From: Leuctra nigra
Lineage: Eukaryota > Arthropoda > Insecta > Plecoptera > Leuctridae
NCBI GenBank assembly: GCA_934045905.1
Contig: OW203763.1
Span: 15,320,948 to 15,384,947, forward strand
Reading direction: 5' to 3'
DNA: 64,000 nt
This document shows positions 24,701-33,336 of the stretch, piece by piece. The notes beneath the pieces were generated by a model, which worked only from the letters and a program-made list of their open reading frames with translations, ran no database searches and had not been told where the DNA came from. The position numbers were made by a program, and so were the translations under genes. The stretch's first letter is position 1. Each line of letters starts with the position of its first letter.

Positions 24701-27700
24701 CTGGGAAGAGAGAGGCTTAGGTGGTTCGGCCACATGAAGAGGATGGGAACCGATAGAGTGCCAAGGCGGGTGTTTGAAGCGGCTACAGGGGGAACTCGGA
24801 GAGTGGGGCGACCAAGAGACAGGTGGATTGGACTGATCAAGGAGGATGTGTTGGAGAGAGGAGGAAGGTGGAGTGAGTTGGAGGCTGAGAGACAGTGGGA
24901 GGACAGAACATGGTGGAAGGAATTTGTGGAACAATTAGAAGTGGAAGAAGAAGAAGAGGAGGAAGAAGAGGAGGAAACGCCAGGCGTGGCCAGCCGGTTT
25001 CCAGGAGTCCTGCGGCCCTAGTGTTGGTAGGAATACCCACCCCCTGACCCATTAAATTGGAACCAGGGATGGATTATTATTATTATTTATTTATTACACT
25101 TGACAAATGGTGAACAACTGTAAGAACTGATAAAGAAGATTGGTTTTATGTTTTAGTCTAAGGTTTTATGCTTTCTCCTAATCTAAAACAAACTGAATGT
25201 CTAAGTGGAGACTGAAAACAGTAAATATCAAGATAAAATAGATAGAAGAATTTCTTATACCTTCCACCAGTTATAAACTAAATGGTATTAAAACAGGTGC
25301 TGAAAATTAGTACTAGCTCGTTACCTCGTAATATGCCTATCGCTGGGCTGTAGTTCAGTGTTTCGAGGTATGTCCTCGACACCATCAACATCTTGTAGGC
25401 GGCTGTGCAGCTGCCAGGTGTCCACAGTACCTGTAACAAAAAAGATCATTCCAAGTAACATTCTTTATCCAGCTTACTTATTTGCTTCAGCCATGGCTGT
25501 GAGGACCGGCTATTGACCATAAACTAGTCATTTGTATTCCAGTGAAGACATATGAACATAAGAGAATCGCCGGCTACTGCTCAATGCTAATTCTATTTCA
25601 ATTGACCACCGAAAAGCATTAAAAAATTTGACTTATGATATGATATGAACATGAGTACCTAACATAATTTTAATGATGGGGATGTCATAGCTGCCAGGTT
25701 TTACTAATTTAAGTCGCCAATATTTCAGTTACAGAACGTTAAAAAACGATCAAATGCAAACACACCACCCCAATTATATGTGCATCCACAAAAAGTTTAC
25801 CAGCTCCTCAGATACCTGCCCTAAGCAGTGGCGAGGCGTGCATCCCAACATTGGGGAGACACAATACAACGCAATAATCACAATTATCTATAATTAAAAA
25901 TTACATGATTGTGAACAACGTAGGTAATTTCATTGGGTGAAGAATTAGTTTTATGTCAACTCAAGATGTCAACACATTTTATAGTTTACTGCTATTCTGA
26001 GAATTATGTGTTGCCGCGCATGGGCTTTAAATGCGCGTATGTGTGAGTGAGTGAATTTCGTGTCGGTGTGTGACGAGTACAGTCGAAATGAATCGCTTGG
26101 TACTGTGGCGTGGCTACTGGACTAAAATAGCACAGTAGACATGTCTTTTATTTCACTATATTAGCAAACAGACTACCCACATGAGGCATAGGATCGCGCC
26201 TTTGACTTGCGAGTGCGAGAGAGAAAGAAAACATCCAAAGCTGGAAACAACGAGTGGAAGAAGGATGTGAGATAAACGAGTAGACGTATACTGAGAATCG
26301 CATGTTATTGGGATACCCGATTGGAATTGCGCGGGCTCAAGCGCTGAGATAGGCTTCATAACAGCGCTAAATTGAACACGATTTTCAAATGACACTCAAT
26401 GAGTTTAAATCAAATACTAATTGATATATCAAATGAAAAATTACAATAATTTCAGGTTAATAAAATATATATTAGCCCATTATATCATTTTAACAGGGGA
26501 GACAGTGTCTCCCCTGTCTCCCCTGACGCTTCGCCCCTGGCCCTAAGGAGCCTGCAATTGGAAATAATTTTATTACATTACTAATTTCATAATGTTAATG
26601 AACATTTTTTTCACATCTAATTGTATTAAATTTCTTAAAATTTACCAAACAAATTTCTAATGGCTTATTTTTGAGTAGATCAAATTGCTAGAAAGAATTT
26701 ATGAAAATCTGTAGAAATAGACCACATGGTCCATAGTTTCAGCAGCATTTTGTATTGGTGCTTAAGTAAGGAAGATCACAACCTTATCTCCGATAGAAAC
26801 CGCTGTAACTTTGCATTCTAATAGACAATTTCATTCTATACGGTGACAATATTTAGTTGAAATGTTGTAAAAATTAATAAATATGTACCTAATTGTTAAT
26901 TTCAATAAAAAATATTTTCGGGGATGAGCATTCAATCTTTAATGGTGCACTGTTCTGCAATTGTTATGTTCTCAGATTTATGTTTCAAGCTTTTCTGATG
27001 AGATAAAAGGCAAGTGGGTGATTAGTTCAGGTTTAAATTTGGTATAAAAAACATACTTTAAGAGATATTGACAACTTGCTAACAAATTAAAACCTAAAAT
27101 AAGTAAAACTGTAAAAAAAAATATATATAAAATTTTTTTATTTTGAACTATTAATAACAAGTATAGCAGTTTTAAAAGTAACTACTGATCGAATGATTGC
27201 ACAATTCAAAAAACCGTACGCACCTCCTTGTACTTTCGAGGGTCGAGAGTCAAGTCTCTCATCATATATATCATTTGGAGAGCTTCATGGTATATTTCTT
27301 GCTTCGTAAGTGCACATATGACACTCAATCCAATAGAAGACAGAGCTGTCCTGATCTTCAACCCATATTTTGTAAAAAATCTGGGCTCTACAGTTTCTGA
27401 AACAGTCAAAGAAAAGCAAGATAAGTCAAGCACCTATATAACATTTTATTCAGTGTATCCTACGTTGATGAGTGAAGAGACAAGAGGTCATGAAAGCCAA
27501 TAATAATTCTAACACTTCTAGCATTAAATAAGAATAAGATTTTAGACCACATGGTCCATAGTTTCAGCAGCATTTTGTATTGGTGCTTAAGTAAGGAAGA
27601 TCTAGGAAAGATCTAGGATCTAGGAAGATCTAGGAACAGTAACTAGGAAAACGCTCAGAGAAACGCGTCGCATTGATGAGCGAGCATCGAAACGTCAAAC

Positions 27701-27975
27701 ACCGAAAACCCAACACTCCATCAGCAACTACCTGTCTTGCCCGCATGTGATAGGGTAGCTGCAACTCCCGCTAGGGTAGGTGTCGTCAACACAATGACAC
27801 AGACCAGATATCAGGAACAATACCAGAGACTACGGATACAACATGGAAAAGAATGTAGGTACTATCTAAGTAGCAAATTACAATACAAATTAGTGATGCC
27901 ATCGGGTACCCGGATACCCGGGTCAGAACCGGGTAATGGGAGACCCGGGTTACACTCACAACCCGCGAGTAGTAA

Positions 27976-28006
<31 letters not shown>

Positions 28007-29170
28007 TTTTTGATTAAATTTTGTTTTTTTGCGCCAATTGAGCAGGGGAGTATACAATCAAGCCATTCCTCTCTCCAACGGGAATCATCACGCTAATTTA
28101 CCCCTCCAACACCACTCTGGTCCCCACTCAGACAGTGCAGCACTATTTGCTGCAATCCTATTTTCAATTGTGCTATTTCCATTGCGCAACAATACCTAAA
28201 AACTCAAAAGGTATACTGTTTATTCTTCCATCATCTTAAAATCCAAAAAAAAAAAAAAAAAAATTTTTTTTTTTTTTTTTTTAAAGATGGCGGGTACCCG
28301 CCCGGGTACTGCTGGCGGGTACCCGGGTACAAAAATTACTACCCGATGGCATCACTAATACAAATCAATGTCTAACTAATAATGAAATTTTTTTCAAAAT
28401 TCAAAATTTGAACCAATGAACGATTTCAAAAAAATAGGGTCTGCAACGCCCAGAGATGGTCCGTACATAAGTGCAAAATTTCAGCTCGATCGGAGAAAAA
28501 CTGTGATCCGTATCGCGGTAGTAACAGAAAAACACAAAAAAAAAACGGAGGTCTGTGCCAAAAGAAGGCAAAAATAGTTGTCGCTCAATCATAATCTGGT
28601 TTCATTTAAAAGATCTAAACAATTACAACCCCTACAGCCCTCCGATGCATGCCAAGCCATTCAGCTAAATTTTGAAATGAGGACCACTGTCCACCTACAT
28701 AACATAGAATAAGAAAAAGTGGCAAATTTTAAGTTCTCTACTTCTCCAGAAGATTGGCAAGATTTTGGAGGCTTGAAGTTCTCCAAAATTTCTTAAATTC
28801 CCTCCGTATCAATTGCATGAAAGACAATACTCAAGTCGTTGAATGCGATGCCAGTCTTTCTGCACTCAAGATTATTAGAATAGAATAAGTTTTGATTCCA
28901 TAAATAGATTACAGTTCAAGTGCGCTGTGGAAATGCAGACAAGCCATTGTTTCTTGATTAGCTTTTATTAATTTTTTAGCATCGTTTGTCCACACTTTTA
29001 TTATTTGTTGCGTCACATGAGAGCTATTCAAAATGTATGCTCTAGAACAATGGAATGATATGTCTTCCCAAAGGGTCAATTCCAATATCCTTGACACAAC
29101 CATGCATTCCTTTCCTGTAAGTGTAGGAACTTTCTTGGTCAACTCCACCAGTTGTTGGACACAAAACAAC

Positions 29171-29206
<36 letters not shown>

Positions 29207-32200
29207 AGCCATTTACTTTTTTGAAGTGAAGGGCTTGGCATGTGAGGTTGGACAGTGCCTATAGGTCTAATTAATTGTGATACTGATATTTAAATTAAAT
29301 TTTCTTAAAATGCAATGCCAATGATATAGGTACTATTTAAAATTTACTTGCAATGAAATGAAATTAGCAAAATTTAATTAATAATAAACTTACTTGCTGC
29401 ATGGACAAAGTTTACGAACCGCTGAATTGCAAGTGATGGGATCTTCATGATGCACTTGCAAATGGCTGATAATACCTCATAACTTTGGGGGTCACACCAT
29501 TTATACACTTGTCTGGCGATGACCTCTAGCCACTCATTGGATGTTGCGTGCATGATGCTTTCGACATCAGACTGATTTTCAGCCACAAAGTGTTCTTTGT
29601 CCAAGTTACATTGTGCAAGAAATACTTCATTGTTCGACTTTATTGGCCACTTGTTGACAATAATTTGTGTGATGGAACTAGGATATTTGTAATGCTCTGG
29701 CAATGTTGACGCCAATTCCAGCCAGGAGGAGTGGATTGATTCAGTACTGCAAGTCATGCTTAACATTATCTCAACAATACTGAAATCATTGCCCAACAAA
29801 TTATTCTCGAAGTCGTACATCACTTCACGAAAGAGAGCATCCCTCAGGTCAGTGGCACTAGAAGTACTTCCAAAGGCAGATTCTCCAATCTCTAGTATCA
29901 CACAATAGCGGGCATACCAGAGTTTGTTGTCACACAAATGATGTAGTAGCGAGATCACATGAGAAGACGGCAGCTTACTTAATCCAATGAACTGCAAAAA
30001 ACAAAGTCCAGTGCATAATCTTATCATGATCAATTGATCATATTTCGCATCATTGGAAAAAGATAGCATAATAATTTTATTTTATTTTAAGGAGACTAGG
30101 TATTCTAACATAGTTATTTGCAGTGACATGGGCAGTGGGAGGAAAGGAAGCAAACCAACTGAGAACCGAGAATTAAGAAGAGTGAATGAGTCAAGAGATT
30201 GAAAGAAGTTTTAAGCCAGACGATAATCACTAATAAGTCAGTTGGGTAGAGAGAGAACAAGGTTTAAGGCCGGTCTTATATCTTTTCCCGCCAACGGGCC
30301 ATTTGGAGCGGTGTTAGAGCAAATACAAAATAATAAATATAAATTGCTATAATATGTATTTGGCAAACGGTTATGAATATCGAAAAAGCAAGACTTAGGT
30401 GACATGTATTGAACCTTTATCTACAATTTCATCGCTTACTGTCATAACTTTGCTCCTACTATGTGGCGGGCACGAAAACGCTCCGTCGCTTGCAAGGAGT
30501 GTTTTCGTGCCCGACAAATTCTGACCACATAGTAGGAGCAAAGTTATGACAGTAAGTGATGAAAATGTAGATACAGGTTCAATACATGTCACCTAAGTCT
30601 TGCTTTTTTGATATTCAAACCGTTTGCCAAATATGGCACTTTATATTTTGTATTTCCCTCTTAAACCGATCCAAACCGCCTGTTGGCAGGAAAAAATATA
30701 TGACCGCCCTTAATGTTGGAAGGGAGGTTAATCATGAACCCACATCAAGAGGATAGGAATGCAGTGGCTGAAAAGAGTGAAAGAGTGGGAGGGAACAAGG
30801 ATAATCTGGGCAGATTGAGAGAAAGCCAGGGATTAAGTGATAAAGGAGGATGTAGTGGTTGAAGGATGAGAGAGGGTAGTAGGACAGAACACAAGGGAAT
30901 ATTTTGAGCATGCGGAGGGGCGGAGAAGAGGAAACGGGAGAAAATGCCAACTGTGGCCAGCCAGTTTCCACAAGACCTGCAAGTCTAGTGTTGGTCACCT
31001 TCTGACGCAATGTGATAAATGTATGGATTATTCTCATCCTCGAAATACACAGTAGTAGGTATACTTACATCGTGAAGCTCTTTGCATTCTTCGTCAAAAC
31101 AACCGTTCCTCAAGAACTCAGGACACATTTCCCTCAACATTATGTCTACATCGTATTTCACCTCCTGAAAATACAGAAAAGAATTGACTATACTCACTAT
31201 ACTAGAGATGGGTGGGCCATATTAACCAAGATGCTCTAGTCGTTGGCGCCAACATCAGGAGGCGCCATGGCATCAAAAAATGACAAATTATCATAAAAAT
31301 ATAAATATTAGGGTCAATCGGGAAAAGTGTGGCCACTTTTCATTTCAGTTTTAAATCACTGAGAAGTTCAAATGTGTAAGCAAAAATTTAAAAAAAAATC
31401 ACGTAATGTTACCAAATGATTCTGAAAAGAAAATTGAAAAATGCCATATGAATTGATGAGTAATGTAAATAGTAGGTAGGTACTAGAACATGTAGTTTTC
31501 CGGTCACATGGGAAAGTATAGCCGTTGGCCATTTAGTAATGTAAATTTATATTTTTTAAAGTGAATCTGTGGTAATGTTTGACAACCATAAGAAATGCCT
31601 TTTGCCCAAAAATTGTATTAGCCTATTATCTACTATCTTAGACCAAAATCGAACATTCTAAATGCTTCAGGTGGTAAAGGATATTCACTCCCCTCCCCCT
31701 CCTTTAAAAACCAAAAAGTAGCTTCACAGCAAAATTGCAATAGGAATTTAATTATGTAATCAAAAGGCAAATTTAGGTAGGTAACTAAAGATAAGTTATG
31801 TTAATACATTTGAAAAGTTTTCTGATTTAAAAAAGCATTTTTTTCTTTACAGTCCCATTTTTTCTTGAAGAAGGTAGGTACCCACCTAGGTAGCTTGGTA
31901 TTCTTTCATTCATTGTACCTACACATTATTAGGTCAATAATACATACCTGAATGCTTTATTACATGTACACTTGGCCAAACAAAACTTGAGCGTTCAATA
32001 AATCTGATAGGCTGATAAATGTAAGATCGCACCATCAGAAGTCAGTCTAAGCGATCTCATTGTCTTACTCTAGTAGGTGACCTCACATTTTAATGATAAT
32101 AACAAGCTTTGATTGGTTATGGAACATGACCAGCAGTCATTCAAATTTGGTCAACGTTCAAGTTTTGTTTGGCCGAGTGTACATTCATCAGTACTAGTAG

Positions 32201-33318
32201 CTTTGAATACTAAATCGCTCGTAAGGATTTAATATTCAAATATAGTAGTGCTCAGGGTGCGAATTGTTCAATTTTCAGAGGGGGGGATAGGAAAAATTTA
32301 AATTCCGAGTATGTTGGGAAATATAGCAAAGGCGAAAAATACGATTGCCCTCGAACACAATGGGGGGTCTGGGGGGAGGGCCCCCCAGTACCATGAAATT
32401 TTGAATTTCAAGATTAGATTTGGTGCATTTCTAAGCGATTTGTACACTATTTTTTGCCATTTGTCGTGATGTCATCACGACAAATGGCATTAAAAAAGGA
32501 TTTGCTTTTAATTTAAAAGGGAAATCAGAAGCAAAATAAATCTTGGAATAAATAAATCTTATCAAAAACAACTTATTTGCTACTAAGGCAATTTGACAGT
32601 TGTTTTGTGTGACAATTTATTTTTATAATTTTAGATTTATTTCAGAAAAAAGTAGATATATATTGTTTTGTTGATTAAAAGTCAACCATTTTCCAGAGGG
32701 GGGGAAAACTCTATCCCCCCCCTGGGATGCTTTATTGGGAAACAGAGCCGGGGATGAGAAAACCAGAGGGGGGGAAATCCCCCCCATCCCCCTCATCAAT
32801 TCGCACCCTGGACTAGTGCTGATCTTTATTTTTATAAATTAGAAACTTGAGGCAATGTAGCCAACTTCACGTACCTGAAAACTACACACACGTTTTCTGG
32901 GAAATTTGTTTGGTGAATGCTTCCGCTTTAATGGGCGAATCCCCTCGACTCCTGTCGTCTTGGCTTCTGTCTCAACTCCAGTCTCGGCTACCGTCTCGGT
33001 TACCGTCTCGCCACCCGTCTCAGCACCCGTCTTGGCTCCAGTCTCGGCTACCGTCTTGGCTTCCGTCTTGGCTCCAGTCTCGGCTTCCGTCTCGGCTACC
33101 GTCTCGCCACCCGTCTCGGCTTCCGTCTTGGCTACCGTCTCGCCACCCGTCTCGGCTTCGGTCTCGGCTACCGTCTCAGCTTCCGTCTCGGCTCCAGTCT
33201 CGTCTTCCGTCTTGGCTACCCTCTCGCCACCCGTCTCGGCTACCGTCTCGCCACCCGTCTTAGCTTCCGTCTCGACTCCAGTCTCGCCACCCGTCTCGGC
33301 TCCCAATTCTGCTTCCAT
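18575..33318 (-). CDS. CCCH zinc finger, helical-repeat protein; at least ten coding exons; TOPAZ1-like candidate
   Basis: The exons, in - strand order, are 32875-33318, 31069-31164, 29398-29991, 28913-29169 (3' end uncertain), 27224-27396, 25325-25430, 23333-23515, 22577-22788 (or 22589-22788), 21292-21438 and 18575-18796. All except the joints around 28.6-29.4 kb join in phase with good GT-AG sites and give more than 800 residues. Features in order: an (x-E-T)n repeat, a basic KRKHSPNKFPRKR patch, one CCCH finger (C-x7-C-x4-C-x3-H), then a Leu/Ile-rich, probably all-helical remainder. I do not firmly recognise it. A CCCH finger before a large helical region brings germ-cell TOPAZ1 to mind, but this is a weak guess. 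The block at 28.6-28.9 kb has an in-frame stop, so either an exon is misread, the assembly has an indel, or the gene is damaged. Confidence 0.72.
18862..20734. mobile_element. hAT-like element or composite with taggggtgtg ends
   Basis: TAGGGGTGTGTGAATCC at 18862 and GGATTCGCACACCCCTA ending 20734 are inverted ends like those of the element at 5905, with subterminal GAATCC/GGATTC motifs. No matching 8-bp TSD is visible. The 1.9-kb interior looks composite: GC-rich blocks at 19120-19290 and 19510-19610 share 'gtcgagagcaac', and a 'gggccggcttaagg' start near 19637 may be another element. Confidence 0.5.
20735..21291. other. Intron of the CCCH gene, nothing recognised
   Basis: AT-rich intron sequence between the composite element and the penultimate coding exon. 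No repeat or ORF of note. Confidence 0.45.
21292..21438 (-). CDS. CCCH gene exon
   Basis: The acceptor is tcttttgaag before 21438 and the donor gtatgt follows 21292. The exon is exactly 49 codons, phase 0 to 0, reading VIPGNTYITIYSTYVVEEIE and onward to PCVHIMIK. An alternative acceptor cag 7 bp later would break the phase, so the upstream one is preferred. Confidence 0.75.
22206..22418. mobile_element. TA-flanked MITE, copy 2 of the 7210 family
   Basis: GTACATTCCTGGACAC at the left and GTGTCTAGGAGTGTAC at the right are diverged versions of the 7210-7432 ends. The middle keeps 'cactagccatccggtct' and 'gtaatttttcgg'. The copy is 213 bp and lies in an intron of the CCCH gene. Confidence 0.78.
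22577..22788 (-). CDS. CCCH gene exon
   Basis: The acceptor ttttgtttcag precedes 22788 and two bases complete a codon. The text LGKFLSEILLQLIKSQLSFE and ENVVRLLLVVLKTKNQATDR is helical. Two phase-0 donors are possible, gtaaac after 22577 or gtgcca after 22589, a difference of four residues. I chose the first because it matches the donor consensus better. Confidence 0.72.
23333..23515 (-). CDS. CCCH gene exon
   Basis: The acceptor tttttcttgtag precedes 23515 and the strong donor gtgagt follows 23333. It has 60 full codons with split codons on both sides, in phase with both neighbours: FNLLQTSTNDWKLYATEGD and onward to NVLYTENELLVK. Confidence 0.78.
23775..24065 (-). mobile_element. tRNA-derived SINE
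   Basis: Read on the - strand from about 24060, a tRNA-like head has an A box (tggctgagtggtt) and a B box (gggttcgattcc), the split pol III promoter. A body of about 150 bp and a conserved 3' domain (ccgtcgccattag ... gcgacgttaagcccc) with a short A-rich tail follow. GGACAC repeats flank it (23769-23774 and 24066-24071), a likely TSD. The 3' domain alone occurs again at 35614. Confidence 0.85.
24605..25093 (+). mobile_element. LINE 3' fragment with RT C-terminal region
   Basis: The + strand frame at 24605-24958 encodes the tail of a LINE polymerase: KGVTRMDRIQSRKIRKELG, ERLRWFGHMKRMGTDRVPRR and the basic GRPRDRWIG block. It then runs into (GAA/GAG)n, a 3' UTR ending 'cctgacccatt' and (ATT)n. 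It is severely 5'-truncated: no palm motifs are present. The same family as the tail at 7961 and the decayed copy at 30722. It sits in an intron of the CCCH gene, antisense to it. Confidence 0.8.
25325..25430 (-). CDS. CCCH gene exon
   Basis: The acceptor tttgttacag precedes 25430 and the donor gtaacg follows 25325. It has 35 codons plus one base, phase 0 to 1, in frame with both neighbours. Text: VLWTPGSCTAAYKMLMVSRT then YLETLNYSPAIGILR. Confidence 0.75.
25826..26539. mobile_element. hAT-type element, TSD GCCCTAAG
   Basis: CAGTGGCGAGGCGTGCATCC and the right end GACGCTTCGCCCCTG are inverted. The identical 8 bp GCCCTAAG flank the element at 25818-25825 and 26540-26547. 'ttggggagacac' and 'agacagtgtctcccc' repeat near the ends. 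It is 714 bp with no transposase; the interior AC/GT-rich frames are not coding. Confidence 0.9.
26718..26777. repeat. 60-bp direct repeat, copy 1
   Basis: The block from 'tagaccacatggtccat' to 'gtaaggaagatc' occurs identically, as far as I can read, at 27543-27602. The two copies bracket about 765 bp containing the exon at 27224-27396. Confidence 0.75.
27224..27396 (-). CDS. CCCH gene exon
   Basis: The acceptor tgactgtttcag precedes 27396 and the donor gtgcgt follows 27224. Two bases plus 57 codons require a phase-1 upstream exon. Text: TVEPRFFTKYGLKIRTALSS, then IGLSVICALTKQEIYHEALQ, amphipathic and helical. The upstream partner exon in the required phase is not identified. Confidence 0.75.
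27543..27602. repeat. 60-bp direct repeat, copy 2
   Basis: Same block as 26718-26777. It is followed at once by a short array of 'gatctagga' units (27599-27638), which suggests a repair or replication-slippage junction. Confidence 0.75.
27891..28357. mobile_element. hAT-type element, TSD ATACAAAT
   Basis: TAGTGATGCCATCGGGTA and its exact inverse TACCCGATGGCATCACTA form 18-bp TIRs. ATACAAAT is duplicated at 27883-27890 and 28358-28365. Subterminal GGGTACCCG motifs cluster at both ends, and A/T homopolymers lie inside. 467 bp, non-autonomous. Confidence 0.92.
28636..28859 (-). pseudogene. Unresolved exon-like block of the CCCH gene with in-frame stop
   Basis: Two protein-like stretches follow the exon at 28913. 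After a possible 53-bp intron (gtaatc...tgcag), 28859 downward reads KTGIAFNDLSIVFHAIDTEG and then meets TAA at 28793-28795. Beyond the stop a shifted frame again looks protein-like. At 28694-28636, behind acceptor tatgtag, the text GQWSSFQNLAEWLGMHRRA is open, but its phase fits neither neighbour. Either there is an indel in the assembly, the region is decaying coding sequence, or the similarity to coding text is chance. Confidence 0.35.
28913..29169 (-). CDS. CCCH gene exon, 3' boundary uncertain
   Basis: The acceptor is a (CTA)n-derived ...ctactag before 29169, so the polypyrimidine region is the microsatellite itself. Text: LFCVQQLVELTKKVPTLTGK, ECMVVSRILELTLWED, then TQQIIKVWTNDAKKLIKANQ. 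Unspliced, the frame ends at TAA 28909-28911. A donor gtaatc after 28913 is possible. This could be the last exon of a short isoform. Confidence 0.62.
29170..29206. repeat. (TAG)n microsatellite forming a splice acceptor tract
   Basis: About twelve TAG units on the + strand, i.e. CTA repeats on the - strand, directly precede the exon starting at 29169. Length variation here would alter the acceptor context. Confidence 0.85.
29398..29991 (-). CDS. CCCH gene, largest exon
   Basis: The acceptor ttgttttttgcag precedes 29991, in phase with the zinc finger exon. It has 198 codons beginning FIGLSKLPSSHVISLLHHLC and ending FVNFVHA. It is rich in Leu, Ile, Trp and Glu with helix-like periodicity (LWYARYCVILEIGE, NEWLEVIARQVYKW). 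Two donors are possible: GC at gcaagt (end 29398, phase 0, fits the next exon) or GT at gtaagt (end 29394, phase 1, does not fit). Confidence 0.8.
30266..30711. repeat. 446-bp near-perfect foldback element
   Basis: From 'aaggccggtcttatatct' to 'atatatgaccgccctt' the whole segment is one inverted repeat. The centre is ggcacgaaaacgctcc ... ggagtgttttcgtgcc at about 30469-30514; flanking blocks such as 'ctcctactatgtgg' and 'ccacatagtaggag' mirror each other. The outer 100 bp match the MITE at 11721. No coding capacity. Confidence 0.88.
30722..30992 (+). mobile_element. Decayed LINE 3' fragment
   Basis: The order of blocks (catcaagaggataggaa ... gttggagagag-like ... 'ctgtggccagccagtttcca' ... 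'ctagtgttggt') follows the LINE at 24605-25093 with many substitutions and stops. It abuts the foldback at 30711. Confidence 0.55.
31069..31164 (-). CDS. CCCH zinc finger exon
   Basis: The acceptor tgtattttcag precedes 31164 and the consensus donor gtaagt follows 31069. It is exactly 32 codons, phase 0 to 0. The text EVKYDVDIMLREM is followed by CPEFLRNGCFDEECKELH, a C-x7-C-x4-C-x3-H finger of the RNA-binding CCCH class (spacing slightly shorter than the common C-x8-C-x5). Confidence 0.85.
31167..31964. other. Intron of the CCCH gene, no element recognised
   Basis: AT-rich intron sequence between coding exons 1 and 2. Phrases such as 'gtgtggccacttttcat' and 'aagtatagccgttggccat' suggest old repeats, but no ends were found. 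Confidence 0.4.
31965..32183. mobile_element. 219-bp TA-flanked MITE, copy 2
   Basis: It has the same 219-bp length and the same blocks as 3220-3438 but in the opposite orientation: TGTACACTTGGCCAAAC at the left, GTTTGGCCGAGTGTACA at the right, with 'gctttgattggttatgg' and 'ctagtaggtgacctcac' inside. Confidence 0.8.
32253..32810. mobile_element. hAT-like element with G-run interior
   Basis: CAGGGTGCGAATTG and CAATTCGCACCCTG are perfect inverted ends. 'tagtgct' precedes the left end and 'ctagtgct' follows the right end two bases out, an imperfect duplication. Both subterminal regions have agaggggggg/ccccccct runs. A perfect 17-bp-arm hairpin sits at 32455-32489. Confidence 0.65.
32875..33318 (-). 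CDS. CCCH gene first coding exon with (x-E-T)n repeat
   Basis: ATG at 33318-33316 starts MEAELG, and the donor gtacgt follows 32875 in phase 0. After the start, more than 100 residues are a tripeptide repeat, mostly x-E-T or x-K-T (x = A, G or V), encoded by a degenerate 9-bp minisatellite. It ends in a basic patch KRKHSPNKFPRKRVCSFQ, a plausible nuclear localisation signal. The repeat is very acidic and threonine-rich, so likely disordered and phosphorylatable. The splice match to the next exon supports it as coding. Confidence 0.7.
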
Positions 33319-33336
33319 GACTGAGAAATTGTACAA

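Noticed and set aside
24599..24934. Pro/Ser-rich - strand frames over the LINE fragment
   Set aside because: They are antisense shadows of the LINE polymerase tail on the + strand, which has clear family motifs.
27737..28096. 119-codon + strand frame
   Set aside because: It runs across the left end of the hAT element at 27891 and through a poly-A/T run. No protein character.
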